A stretch of 13,231 bases of DNA, from positions 1 through 13,231 of the forward strand of contig CACZPX010000289.1 in the NCBI GenBank assembly GCA_902783095.1, read 5' to 3'. Below are positions 1-7,958 of this stretch, one piece after another. Numbering within the stretch: the stretch's first letter is position 1; each line of letters starts with the position of its first letter. The stretch comes from an uncultured Lachnospiraceae bacterium. GTDB lineage: Bacteria > Bacillota > Clostridia > Lachnospirales > Lachnospiraceae. The notes under the pieces are model-generated. The model did no database searches. It saw nothing but the letters and a program-made list of their open reading frames with translations, and had not been told where the DNA came from. A program made the translations under genes and the position numbers.

Positions 1-1
1 G

Positions 2-1648
2 CTGGTCCATCAGGAGAAGATGACGGGGATCATCGTCTCGCATGATATGGAACTGATCAGAAAAACCTGCACCCGCGCGGTGTGGATGCAGAAGGGGCGC
101 ATCGAGGCCTCCGGCGATCCGGAGGCGGTGACGGCCATGTATCTGCGTCGCAGCGCCAACATGAAGGGGGAGAAGCTGCTGCTTTCCCCGGCTCTGTCCG
201 GCATGCGCGGCGACGGCGCGCCGGAAGACTATACGCAAAAGACGCTGCTGTTCGGGGGCCTTTGCGTGGACGAAAAGACGGGACTGCTCTGTCCGGTGCC
301 GGAGGAGGCGGAGACCGCATGCACCGCGGTCAACTGGGAACCGGTCCGGATCCCGGCGGGGGCCCGCATCCGGCTGAACACGCCGGACGTCCGTTACAAA
401 GCGTTTTATTACCGGCCGGAGATCCCGCCGGAACTCATCTATACCCGCGCCTGGTCCGCGGAGGGCAACGCGGCCTTTTACGATGCCGCCCGGTCCGTCC
501 TGACCTGGCAGGAGGACCCCGTGCTGCAGCTGCCGGCGGGCTTTGTGCGGCTGGTGCTGCAGAAAAAGGACGGGACGCCGTTTGCGGGCGACGTGTTTTG
601 GGAGGATCTTGCCGCAGTCGCGGAAGCCGCGAAACCGGGAGAAGACGTTCCGAAAGAAGATGCACAAAACGAACGGCGGGATACGTTCCTGCCCGAAGAC
701 GCCGGCGCGCCGGCGGAGGAAAAGCAAAACGCCCTGCAGGCTGCGCTTGCCGCCGAGACGGAGGCCGTCGCGGCGCGGGTCCTGGCGGCAAAAAAGCCCG
801 GGGACGTCTGCCTGATCCTATTGGCGGACACGCACATCGCCGTGGGCGGCACCTGGCCGGATACGGTCCGTTGCGTTCAAAACCTGGCTGCGCGGATCCG
901 GCCGGACGGAGTGGTACATTTGGGCGACGTGACGGACGGGACGTTCCCGGAGCCGGTCTTTTTGCGGCAGATCGCCCGCATCCGCGCGGAACTGGCCGCC
1001 TGCGGCGTTCCGGTGTACTACTGCGTGGGCAACCACGACCTGATGCCGGTCTACCGGACAAAGGAACCGGCCAACGTCAAAAAGATGATCGCGCTGATCA
1101 CCGGGCAGGAGAGGACCTGCTATACGGCGGACTGCCCCGAAAAGGCGCTGCGGCTGTTTTTCCTGCATTCCTTCGACCCGCGGCGGGAGAGTCCCTTCGG
1201 CTTTTACGAGAAGGACCTGGCCTGGCTGGAGCAGGAGCTGCACGCGGTCCCGCAGGGCTGGCGGGCAGCGGTCTTTACCCACGTGCCGCCGCACCTGGAC
1301 GTGACGGCCTGGGGCGAAAAGGTGGAAAACAGCGACGCGCTGCTGCAGCTTCTGACGCGCTTTGACCGCGAGCGACCGGGCTGCGTGACCAGCGTCTTCT
1401 GCGGGCACGAGCACGTGGACAAGCTCGATACGGCGCACGGCATCCCTCTTGTGGAGCTTGCCTGCGCCTCCCTGCAGGACCGTGTCGACTGCCGGCCGCT
1501 GCACGACGGGAAGTTCCACCGGAGGGCGGGGGACCGCACGCAGGAGGCCTTTGACGTGCTGCTGATCGGGCAGGACGACAGGGTCCGCCTGTTCCGCTTT
1601 GGCTTTGGGGAGGATCGGCAGGTCCCGCCCCGCGGGGAGCAAAGATGA
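2..1648 (+). CDS. ABC polysaccharide exporter ATPase (Wzt/TagH-like, C-terminal part) fused to metallophosphoesterase; 5'-partial
   Basis: The reading frame is open from the window edge, so the start and the Walker A, signature and Walker B motifs lie upstream. Fragment residues 1-50 match the end of a Wzt-type ATPase: the H-loop VSHD (His14), then a stretch ending KGRIEASGDPEAVTAMYL. Residues about 75-205 form a beta-rich domain with a pattern like FVRLVLQKKDGT, possibly carbohydrate-binding (inferred). A charged, Ala/Glu-rich linker (about 210-265) leads to a calcineurin-like phosphoesterase with all metal motifs: DTH (276-278), GD (308-309), GNHD (343-346), His427 in FTHVPPH and GHEH (468-471). 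The ATPase should power export of a lipid-linked glycan. In Wzt proteins the C-terminal domain reads the glycan terminus; here a hydrolase takes that place. The stop overlaps the next start as ATGA. Domain calls are firm; the phosphoesterase substrate is unknown. Confidence 0.88.
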   Translation: MVHQEKMTGIIVSHDMELIRKTCTRAVWMQKGRIEASGDPEAVTAMYLRRSANMKGEKLLLSPALSGMRGDGAPEDYTQKTLLFGGLCVDEKTGLLCPVPEEAETACTAVNWEPVRIPAGARIRLNTPDVRYKAFYYRPEIPPELIYTRAWSAEGNAAFYDAARSVLTWQEDPVLQLPAGFVRLVLQKKDGTPFAGDVFWEDLAAVAEAAKPGEDVPKEDAQNERRDTFLPEDAGAPAEEKQNALQAALAAETEAVAARVLAAKKPGDVCLILLADTHIAVGGTWPDTVRCVQNLAARIRPDGVVHLGDVTDGTFPEPVFLRQIARIRAELAACGVPVYYCVGNHDLMPVYRTKEPANVKKMIALITGQERTCYTADCPEKALRLFFLHSFDPRRESPFGFYEKDLAWLEQELHAVPQGWRAAVFTHVPPHLDVTAWGEKVENSDALLQLLTRFDRERPGCVTSVFCGHEHVDKLDTAHGIPLVELACASLQDRVDCRPLHDGKFHRRAGDRTQEAFDVLLIGQDDRVRLFRFGFGEDRQVPPRGEQR

Positions 1649-4350
1649 CGGAAAAGGAATACCGTCTTGCACATTTTGAAGAGAACCTGGCGCCGTATCG
1701 CGGCAGGCGGATCTTTTTATACGGCTTTGGGGCCAACACCCGGGCCATTCTGGAACGTTTTGATGCGGCGTTCGGCTTTGCGGGCATCGTCGTGCCTGCG
1801 GAGGAGCTGGAGGACGCCCGGAGCGGGGCAGCGCAGCGGAACAAACCGGTCCTCACCCTGGATATAGCCCTGGCAAAGAAACCGGATGCCGTCCTGATCG
1901 CGGCGCAGATGTACGGCGCGGAGGCGGTCTATCAGCGGATCGAAGCGGACTGCAGACGGGCAGGCACTGCGATCCTGGACGCCTACGGGACCGATCAGAT
2001 CGCGCTGCACGACGAGCTGGAGACGCAGGGTTTTCTGGACCTGGCCGGCTGGCGCGCGGCGACGGCCCCCTACGGCGCGGTCAGCTTTGAACTCCGGGAT
2101 ACCGTTCTGGTGCAGGATCTGCTGCACAGCAGAAAGCCCACGGTGCGCCCGGTGATGCGGCGGCTGATCGGGGAGCTTCTGGCGGCGGGCAAAAGCGTGG
2201 TCCTGCTTGCACCGGAGGAACTGCCGGCGGCCTGGTATGCGGATGCGCTGCGGGAGGCCGGTCTTCTGCCCGTGAGCGGGCAGGAAGAGCAGCCCGCGTC
2301 TTGCACGGCGGAACGCGCAGGGCAGCTGTCGGTTCTCGCGCGCGGCGTACAGGAGTGCTTTTTCCGCGAGCTGCGGGAGGCTTTCGCCGGCGTGCGGCTG
2401 CTGCATATCGGCAGCCGGCTTCTGGAAGACGGCGTGATGCCGCGGCTGTGCGGCGTGGATGCCCGCCGGATGGTCTTTTATGACAAAAGCGTTCTGACGG
2501 ACTTTGAGCAGGCACCCTCGGAAACCGGTCCCGCCTTCCGGCGCCGCAGCGCCGCGGAGGCCAGACGGATGATCGACGCCGCGGATGCGGTGAGCTTTGA
2601 CCTGTTCGATACGCTGCTGGTCCGCTGTGTGCCAGCGCCGCAGGATGTGATCGCGCTGACCGCATACCGCGCGGACTGTCTGGGAAACAGCGCAGCTTTG
2701 CGGGAACGTTTTTACGCCGTTCGCCTGCAGGAGCAGTGCGGCGAAAAAACGCTGCCGCAGATCTACGATACGGTGGCGGCGCAGCTGGGGCTTTCCGCGG
2801 CCGCGGCGCGGGAACTGCAGCGGCTGGAGCGGCAGACGGAGCGGGACGTGATCACGCTGCGGGAGCCTGCCGCGGAACTGGTCCGCTACGCAAAGGCGCA
2901 GGGCAAGCCGGTGCTGCTCTGCACCGACATGTATTATACCGGGGCGGAACTGGCCGCCCTGTTAAAGGAAAAGGGACTGGAGGACGCAGGCCGGATCATC
3001 GTCTCCTGCGAGCACGGCCTGAGCAAGGCGGACGGGCTGCTGGAGGAAGTGAAAAAGGCCGCGGCGCAGCTGTGCGCGCGTCCCTGCAGGATCCTGCACG
3101 TCGGGGACAGTCTCACGGCGGATGCGGCGCCTGCCCGGCGCGCGGGCCTGTCCTTTCTGCATCTGCCCTCGGTCCGGGAACTGGCGGAGGCGGCCGGCTT
3201 TACGGCCCCGGCGCCTTGCGATCCGGACCGCCTGCCTTCCCGCGCCGCGCTGGCCGCGCGGTGCATGGCCGGTCTCTGGGCAGAAGCGGCATTTGCCGCG
3301 CCCTTTGCGGAGGAGGCGGCAGAAGACGACCGGAACGCCCGCCTTTCCGCCTATGGAAAGACGGTGCCGGCACCGGTCCAGATCGGTTTTTTGCTGTGGC
3401 TGCTGCCAAAGCTTGCGGAAACGGCGCCGGACCGTGTGCTCTTCGCCGCGCGGGACGGGTTTATGCTGCAGCAGTGGTATGAGCGGGTGCGCTGGAAGAG
3501 TCTCCCGGAAGGGACGTATCTCTACACCTCCCGCCATGCGGCCATGCTGCCGCTTGCGGACAGGCCGGCGCTTGCGGGTTACCTGGCGGAGGCGGCGGAC
3601 GGTCTGTCCTGCGCGGAGATGATGCGGGCCTTTTTTGATGCGGAGCCGCTGCCGGAGCAAGAAGCGCCATGTGCTGCCGAAGCCGGCGCGCAGCGGGGGG
3701 AGGCCGCGCGCAACGCCCGTTACTGGTATCTGTTGCGGCATCAGCCGGACCTGTCCGTGCTCGCCGCAAAAGCAGCTGCCGGCCAGCGCGCCTACTGGAA
3801 ACGGGAAGGGCTGGTTTCCGGCCTGCGCTGCGCCTATGTGGACTTTGTGGCCTCCGGGACCTCGCAGCGCTTTACGGAGGAACTGGCCCCGTTCGCCCTG
3901 CAGGGGTTTTATCTGGGGCGGCCGGAAAACGGGACGGCGCCGGCCTGCAGCATTCAGACCTGGCTGCACGCGGAAACGCCAAACGTGCGGCGGTTTTTGG
4001 ACCGCTACATGGAAACGGAATACTACATGACGTCCCCGGAGCCCTCTCTGCAGCGGTTTGCGGCGGACGGTACGCCGGTCTTTGCCGGGGAGGTGCGCAG
4101 CGCCGAAGCGCTTGCGGAGATCGCCCGCGTGCATGCGGCGGCGCAGGAGATCCTGGAGCGGTTTCTGGTCTGTACAGACTGGGAGGAGACCGTAAAGCGG
4201 GCGGAGGATCCCGCCGCGGTCTGCAGGCAGATCGCGCAGCTGCTCCCGGCGGAGCTGCTCTGCCGGATGGCGCTCTTCGGTGCGCGGAACGCCGTAAAGC
4301 GGCGCTATTTTGACGACTGGAGCAAGAGGTGGATCAATGACGAAGGATGA
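1645..4350 (+). CDS. Multidomain HAD-superfamily protein (COG5610-like) with tandem HAD domains
   Basis: The 901-residue product starts at an ATG overlapping the previous stop (ATGA), with GGGGAG five bases upstream. Residues about 20-115 are Rossmann-like (RIFLYGFGANTRAIL). Residues about 144-270 look like a degenerate HAD domain: FELRDT (148-153) replaces FDxFDT, Ala189 sits at the Thr/Ser of motif II, and HIGS (254-257) replaces HVGD. Residues about 315-510 are an intact HAD phosphatase: FDLFDT with Asp319 and Asp322, Thr427, Lys461, and GDS with Asp488 and Asp493. The C-terminal 330 residues (AARDGF at 601-606, DFVASGT at 733-739) resemble the second half of COG5610 predicted hydrolases from polysaccharide loci. 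No signal peptide or membrane segment is seen, so it is probably cytoplasmic. Substrate unknown; a sugar phosphate or glycan phosphate is plausible from the neighbours. The domain order is seen directly; the degenerate-HAD reading is inferred. Confidence 0.85.
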   Translation: MTEKEYRLAHFEENLAPYRGRRIFLYGFGANTRAILERFDAAFGFAGIVVPAEELEDARSGAAQRNKPVLTLDIALAKKPDAVLIAAQMYGAEAVYQRIEADCRRAGTAILDAYGTDQIALHDELETQGFLDLAGWRAATAPYGAVSFELRDTVLVQDLLHSRKPTVRPVMRRLIGELLAAGKSVVLLAPEELPAAWYADALREAGLLPVSGQEEQPASCTAERAGQLSVLARGVQECFFRELREAFAGVRLLHIGSRLLEDGVMPRLCGVDARRMVFYDKSVLTDFEQAPSETGPAFRRRSAAEARRMIDAADAVSFDLFDTLLVRCVPAPQDVIALTAYRADCLGNSAALRERFYAVRLQEQCGEKTLPQIYDTVAAQLGLSAAAARELQRLERQTERDVITLREPAAELVRYAKAQGKPVLLCTDMYYTGAELAALLKEKGLEDAGRIIVSCEHGLSKADGLLEEVKKAAAQLCARPCRILHVGDSLTADAAPARRAGLSFLHLPSVRELAEAAGFTAPAPCDPDRLPSRAALAARCMAGLWAEAAFAAPFAEEAAEDDRNARLSAYGKTVPAPVQIGFLLWLLPKLAETAPDRVLFAARDGFMLQQWYERVRWKSLPEGTYLYTSRHAAMLPLADRPALAGYLAEAADGLSCAEMMRAFFDAEPLPEQEAPCAAEAGAQRGEAARNARYWYLLRHQPDLSVLAAKAAAGQRAYWKREGLVSGLRCAYVDFVASGTSQRFTEELAPFALQGFYLGRPENGTAPACSIQTWLHAETPNVRRFLDRYMETEYYMTSPEPSLQRFAADGTPVFAGEVRSAEALAEIARVHAAAQEILERFLVCTDWEETVKRAEDPAAVCRQIAQLLPAELLCRMALFGARNAVKRRYFDDWSKRWINDEG
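4324..4339 (+). promoter_or_regulatory. Ribosome-binding site deciding the ATG at 4337
   Basis: AAGAGGTGG (4324-4332) sits four bases before ATG 4337 and supports that start over the in-frame ATG at 4310, which has no purine-rich site at the right distance. The chosen start overlaps the previous gene by 14 bases. Confidence 0.6.
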
Positions 4351-6595
4351 GACCGCCGCCCTGATCCGGGACGGCGTGGAACGATATGATACAGAGATCA
4401 GCGGAAGCGACAGCTATGCGCGGTTTTACAACCTGAGCAGCCTGCGGACGGCGGCGCTCGCCTGGCTGCCGTTTGACGGAACGGAGACCGTGCTGGACGC
4501 CGGCTGCGGCTACGGCGCGCTGACGGGGTTTCTGTGCGATCACGCCGCGCGGGTGGACGCGGTGGATGCCGATCCCGCGTGCACGGCGGCGGTCAAAAAA
4601 CGCTATGCAAACCGCACCGATCTCCGTGTCTTTACAGCGGACCTGACCGACGGTCTGCCGCAGGAGACGTACGACGTCATCCTGCTCTTGGAAGTGCTGG
4701 AATGGTATCACGGCCCGCTCGCGGCCCTGTTTGCGGCCCTGCGGGCCAGACTTGCGCCGGGCGGCCGGCTGCTTGTGGGGTTCCGCAGCCGGTATGCGCT
4801 GCGCTACGCGTGCGGCCTCACGGACGAACTGGTGACAACGCCGGGCGCGGCCTTTGATCCCGCCGTTCCGCTGCACACAAAAAAAGAAGTGGAAACAGCC
4901 CTGGCGGCAGCCGGCCTTGCGGTGCGGCGGACCTACTATCCGCTGCCGGACCTGGTCTTTACCCAGGCGGTGTATTCCGACGCCTGGCTTCCGCAGGGGA
5001 GCATCAGGGACCGTCTTCTGACCTACGATCCCTTTGGGGACGGCAGCGCGGTGCGCGCCGCGCGGGAGGCCGCGGCCTGGGATACCGCATCGCGGGAGGG
5101 CCGCCTGCCGGACGTCGCAAACTGCATCCTGCTGGATTGCACCGCGGAGGAGGATGCTGCAGCGGACGGTGCCCGCAGGCTTGCGCGCATCCCGGACGGA
5201 CGGACGGATACAGCCGGCGGAAAAGAGATGCCGGTGCACGGACAGGACTGCCTTCCCGCCGGCGCGGTCCTGTCCGCGGACCGCGAGGCCGCGCATGCCT
5301 TCCTGACCGTTTTTTATGACGACGAGACGGTGGAAAAACGCGCGGTTCATTCGGAAGGGACGCAGACGCTGCGTGCACTTTATGAGAATCTGGAGACGCT
5401 GCGGGGCCGCGGGCTGTGCGCGGTGGAGCAGCAGTGGGTGCGGCAGAGACCCGGAGACGGGACCGCGGCCGGAATGCCGGCCATACGCATGCCGTTTATG
5501 CATCATCAGCCGCTGTTAGAGCACATCCGGGACCTCGCCCAAAGCGGCAGCGCGGCGCTGACCGCCCTGTTTGACGCCCTGTACGCGCAGGTCCTGCAGT
5601 CCGCCGATCAGACGGAAAATGCGCCGACAGCGGCGCTTTCCTCCTGCCCGGGACCGGTGCTGGAGACCGGCTATATCGATATGATCCCTTACAACGCCTT
5701 CTGGACGGGAACGGGATCCGGCGTCCCTTCGGAGGAGCCGGCCGGACCGCAAAACGGCGGTTTTCTCTGGTACGACCAGGAATTCACCGTAAAAAACTGC
5801 CCCGCGGCTTACGTCCTGTACCGGGCGATCCGTTATACCTGGCTGCATCTGCCGGAGCTGGAAGCGGTTCTCCCGCTGGAGACGGTCAAGGCGCACTACG
5901 GCCTGACGGCCTGCTGGGACGCCTGTACGGCTTTTGAGGACGCCTTTACGGAACGGAACAGAAACCGCGCGCGCTATGCCCAGCTCTACCGCTGGGCCTG
6001 GGGAGCGCCGCAGGAGAACGATGCGGCCCGGACGGTAAACCAAGCACCGCAGCCGCCGCAGGACCATGCCCGGCCGCGACCGGAGAGCGGCGCGGATCTG
6101 CCGCAGCAAGCGGCATCCTGCACAGCGGGGACAAAGCCCTATCGCACCGGTTTTGTGATGGGGACCTTCGACCTGTTCCACACCGGACACCTGAACCTGC
6201 TGCAACGCGCAAAGGAGCGCTGCGAGGTGCTGCGTGTCGGCGTCTTAAGCGATGAGCTGGTGCGGAAATACAAGCACATCACGCCGCATATCCCGCTGGC
6301 AGACCGCCTTGCCGTCGTACAGGCCGTCCGCTATGTGGACGAGGCAGTGCCGGTGGAGGGGGACTTCGTCTCCAAGATCGCGGAGTGGTACAGGCGGCCC
6401 TACGACTGCTTCTTCTCCGGTGACGACTATGCGGACAACGAATACTGGAAACAGGAAAAACGGGAACTGGAAGCGCTGGGCGCGACGATTGAGTTTTTCC
6501 CTTATACCGAAGGAATCAGTTCCACGAAGATCCGGGCCGGACTGTCCGGAACCGGGAACCCCGGCACACCTGACGGGCAGGAGGGCAGCAGATGA
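4337..6595 (+). CDS. Trifunctional fusion: SAM methyltransferase, kinase-like domain, TagD-type cytidylyltransferase
   Basis: The 752-residue product has three modules. Residues about 40-200 are a class I SAM methyltransferase (VLDAGCGYG at 52-60, then an acidic strand VDAVDADP). Residues about 310-555 look like a divergent kinase fold: YIDMIPYNAF (446-455) and WYDQEF (478-483) sit where the catalytic loop and metal-binding Asp motif of phosphotransferase-type kinases are expected. A Pro/Gln-rich linker (about 560-595) leads to a nucleotidyltransferase of the TagD/glycerol-3-phosphate cytidylyltransferase type: GTFDLFHTGH (609-618, HxGH signature) and GISSTKIR (726-733). The first two modules match the order in WbdD, which phosphorylates and methylates the glycan terminus and so stops elongation. 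The third would make a CDP- (less likely ADP-) activated small molecule for the LicD protein encoded next. Methyltransferase and cytidylyltransferase calls are strong; kinase activity is inferred. Confidence 0.86.
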   Translation: MTKDETAALIRDGVERYDTEISGSDSYARFYNLSSLRTAALAWLPFDGTETVLDAGCGYGALTGFLCDHAARVDAVDADPACTAAVKKRYANRTDLRVFTADLTDGLPQETYDVILLLEVLEWYHGPLAALFAALRARLAPGGRLLVGFRSRYALRYACGLTDELVTTPGAAFDPAVPLHTKKEVETALAAAGLAVRRTYYPLPDLVFTQAVYSDAWLPQGSIRDRLLTYDPFGDGSAVRAAREAAAWDTASREGRLPDVANCILLDCTAEEDAAADGARRLARIPDGRTDTAGGKEMPVHGQDCLPAGAVLSADREAAHAFLTVFYDDETVEKRAVHSEGTQTLRALYENLETLRGRGLCAVEQQWVRQRPGDGTAAGMPAIRMPFMHHQPLLEHIRDLAQSGSAALTALFDALYAQVLQSADQTENAPTAALSSCPGPVLETGYIDMIPYNAFWTGTGSGVPSEEPAGPQNGGFLWYDQEFTVKNCPAAYVLYRAIRYTWLHLPELEAVLPLETVKAHYGLTACWDACTAFEDAFTERNRNRARYAQLYRWAWGAPQENDAARTVNQAPQPPQDHARPRPESGADLPQQAASCTAGTKPYRTGFVMGTFDLFHTGHLNLLQRAKERCEVLRVGVLSDELVRKYKHITPHIPLADRLAVVQAVRYVDEAVPVEGDFVSKIAEWYRRPYDCFFSGDDYADNEYWKQEKRELEALGATIEFFPYTEGISSTKIRAGLSGTGNPGTPDGQEGSR

Positions 6596-7938
6596 GTGCG
6601 GATTTCGCGGACAGAGCAAGACAGCTGTTTGAGAAGAGAGGCCTGAAAGTGCGCCTCGAGAGCGACCGCGCCGTAAAGGCCAGGCGGCTGGGACTGGTTT
6701 CGCAGGACGAAGACCGCACGGTTTCGGTGAAGATTCTGTATGCCGGGGCGGCGCAGAACCATCAGACGGCGCTGCACCCGCAAGACGACCCGTACCCCTA
6801 CACGCATCTTTTCATACCGTTTCCGGATCAGCCACAGCCGTATACCTGCTGGGATCTTTTCCGGGACGCGGACGGCGCGCTTTGGGGCAACTATCTGTCT
6901 CAGGTCTACCTGAAGGATCCTGCCATCTATGAGAGCGGACTGAAGCTGGTCTTTGAGGTGCCGGAGATCCTGGCGGTCAAAAAACCCGTGATCAGAGTAT
7001 CGGTCAACGACGATGTGGTCCGTTCCGAAACCGTCGAGACGGCGGGCATTCACACCTGGACGCTGGACATCCGCGGTACGGATGCCGCGCTGATCCGGTA
7101 TATGGACGGGATCCGGCGGCAGCAGCGGATACTCCTCGGGGAGTTTATCCGGGTCTGCGAAAAATACGGGCTGACCTGGTATCTGATCTGCGGGGGACTA
7201 ATCGGCTGCATGCGGGACGGAGGCCTGCTCCCCTGGGACGACGACCTCGACGTCGCCATGCCCCGAAGGGATTACGACCTGTTCTGCGCGGCGGCAAAAA
7301 GAGAGTGGCCGCCCGGCGCGGACTGTCTGCTGCTGAAACCGGACGAAGTCGGAGAAAACTGCTTTTTGGATTATATGACGAGGTTGCTGTATATGAGGGA
7401 GACGACCGAGGGAGACGCCTTCGCGAGGCTCGGGGAGAAGGGGCGGAAGGACATCCGCTTCCATCTTCCGATGGACATTTACGTGCTCGACGGCGCCTCC
7501 CGTTTTGCGTGGCTGCACCGTCTGCGTAGCAGAAAATGGGAACTCATTTACGCGCTGGCACTGGCGCACCGCGGTCATTTTGAAACGGAAAACCGTGCGG
7601 ACTACGGAAAAAAAACGGTGGCAGCCGTAAAGCTGCTTCATAAGCTCGGGCGCAGGATCCCGGTCAGACTGCTGCTGAAGCGCTGGTCGAAGAGCGCACG
7701 CAGGGTCTCCGCGGAGAAGACCGGCTGGGTCTGCCAGTCCAACGGCTATTACCGGTGTCTGCGCGACCGCTATCCGGTCGGCTGGTTCGGCAGCGGACGG
7801 GAGGTGTCCATGGAGGGGCTGCGGGTCCGGATCCCCGCAGAGGCGGACCGCTTTCTCCGGAAGATGTACGGCAACTATATGGAATACGGGCAGATCTGGG
7901 ACAGAAGGCCCATGCACCGGAACGACAGGATATTCTGA
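6592..7938 (+). CDS. LicD-family phosphotransferase with extra N-terminal domain
   Basis: The 448-residue product starts with ATG overlapping the upstream stop (ATGA), with AGGAGGG seven bases before it. Residues about 170-448 are a LicD domain of the nucleotidyltransferase superfamily: LICGGLIGCMRDGGLLPWDDDLDV, here named by its parts as GGLIG near residues 201-205 and WDDDLD at 215-220, followed by MPRRDY. The acidic cluster Asp216-218 and Asp220 is the expected metal site. LicD proteins transfer phosphocholine or another phospho-alcohol from a CDP donor to a glycan or teichoic acid. Residues 1-165 are mostly beta-strand-like, with no membrane segment, and I do not recognise them; a glycan-binding or docking domain is possible. 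The cytidylyltransferase encoded just upstream is the natural donor supplier. The transferred group cannot be told from sequence. Confidence 0.88.
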   Translation: MSADFADRARQLFEKRGLKVRLESDRAVKARRLGLVSQDEDRTVSVKILYAGAAQNHQTALHPQDDPYPYTHLFIPFPDQPQPYTCWDLFRDADGALWGNYLSQVYLKDPAIYESGLKLVFEVPEILAVKKPVIRVSVNDDVVRSETVETAGIHTWTLDIRGTDAALIRYMDGIRRQQRILLGEFIRVCEKYGLTWYLICGGLIGCMRDGGLLPWDDDLDVAMPRRDYDLFCAAAKREWPPGADCLLLKPDEVGENCFLDYMTRLLYMRETTEGDAFARLGEKGRKDIRFHLPMDIYVLDGASRFAWLHRLRSRKWELIYALALAHRGHFETENRADYGKKTVAAVKLLHKLGRRIPVRLLLKRWSKSARRVSAEKTGWVCQSNGYYRCLRDRYPVGWFGSGREVSMEGLRVRIPAEADRFLRKMYGNYMEYGQIWDRRPMHRNDRIF

Positions 7939-7942
7939 GAAC

Positions 7943-7958
7943 GGGAGTCGACACTGTG
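7943..7958 (+). promoter_or_regulatory. Ribosome-binding site and GTG start of the FkbM gene
   Basis: GGGAG (7943-7947) lies eight bases before GTG 7956, 17 bases after the licD-family stop. Starting here gives an N-terminus that begins directly with a Rossmann strand (VKIAIWGFG). Upstream in-frame starts lie inside the previous gene. Confidence 0.6.

Noticed and set aside
2962..4134. Long antisense open frame of 390 codons under the HAD gene
   Set aside because: GC-rich coding sequence often leaves stop-free antisense frames. The product is Arg/Pro-rich without domains, and the + strand protein is clearly real.
7755..7955. Extended FkbM reading frame beginning inside the LicD gene
   Set aside because: It overlaps confident LicD coding sequence in another frame, its residues are low-complexity, and GTG 7956 has a ribosome-binding site and begins the domain.
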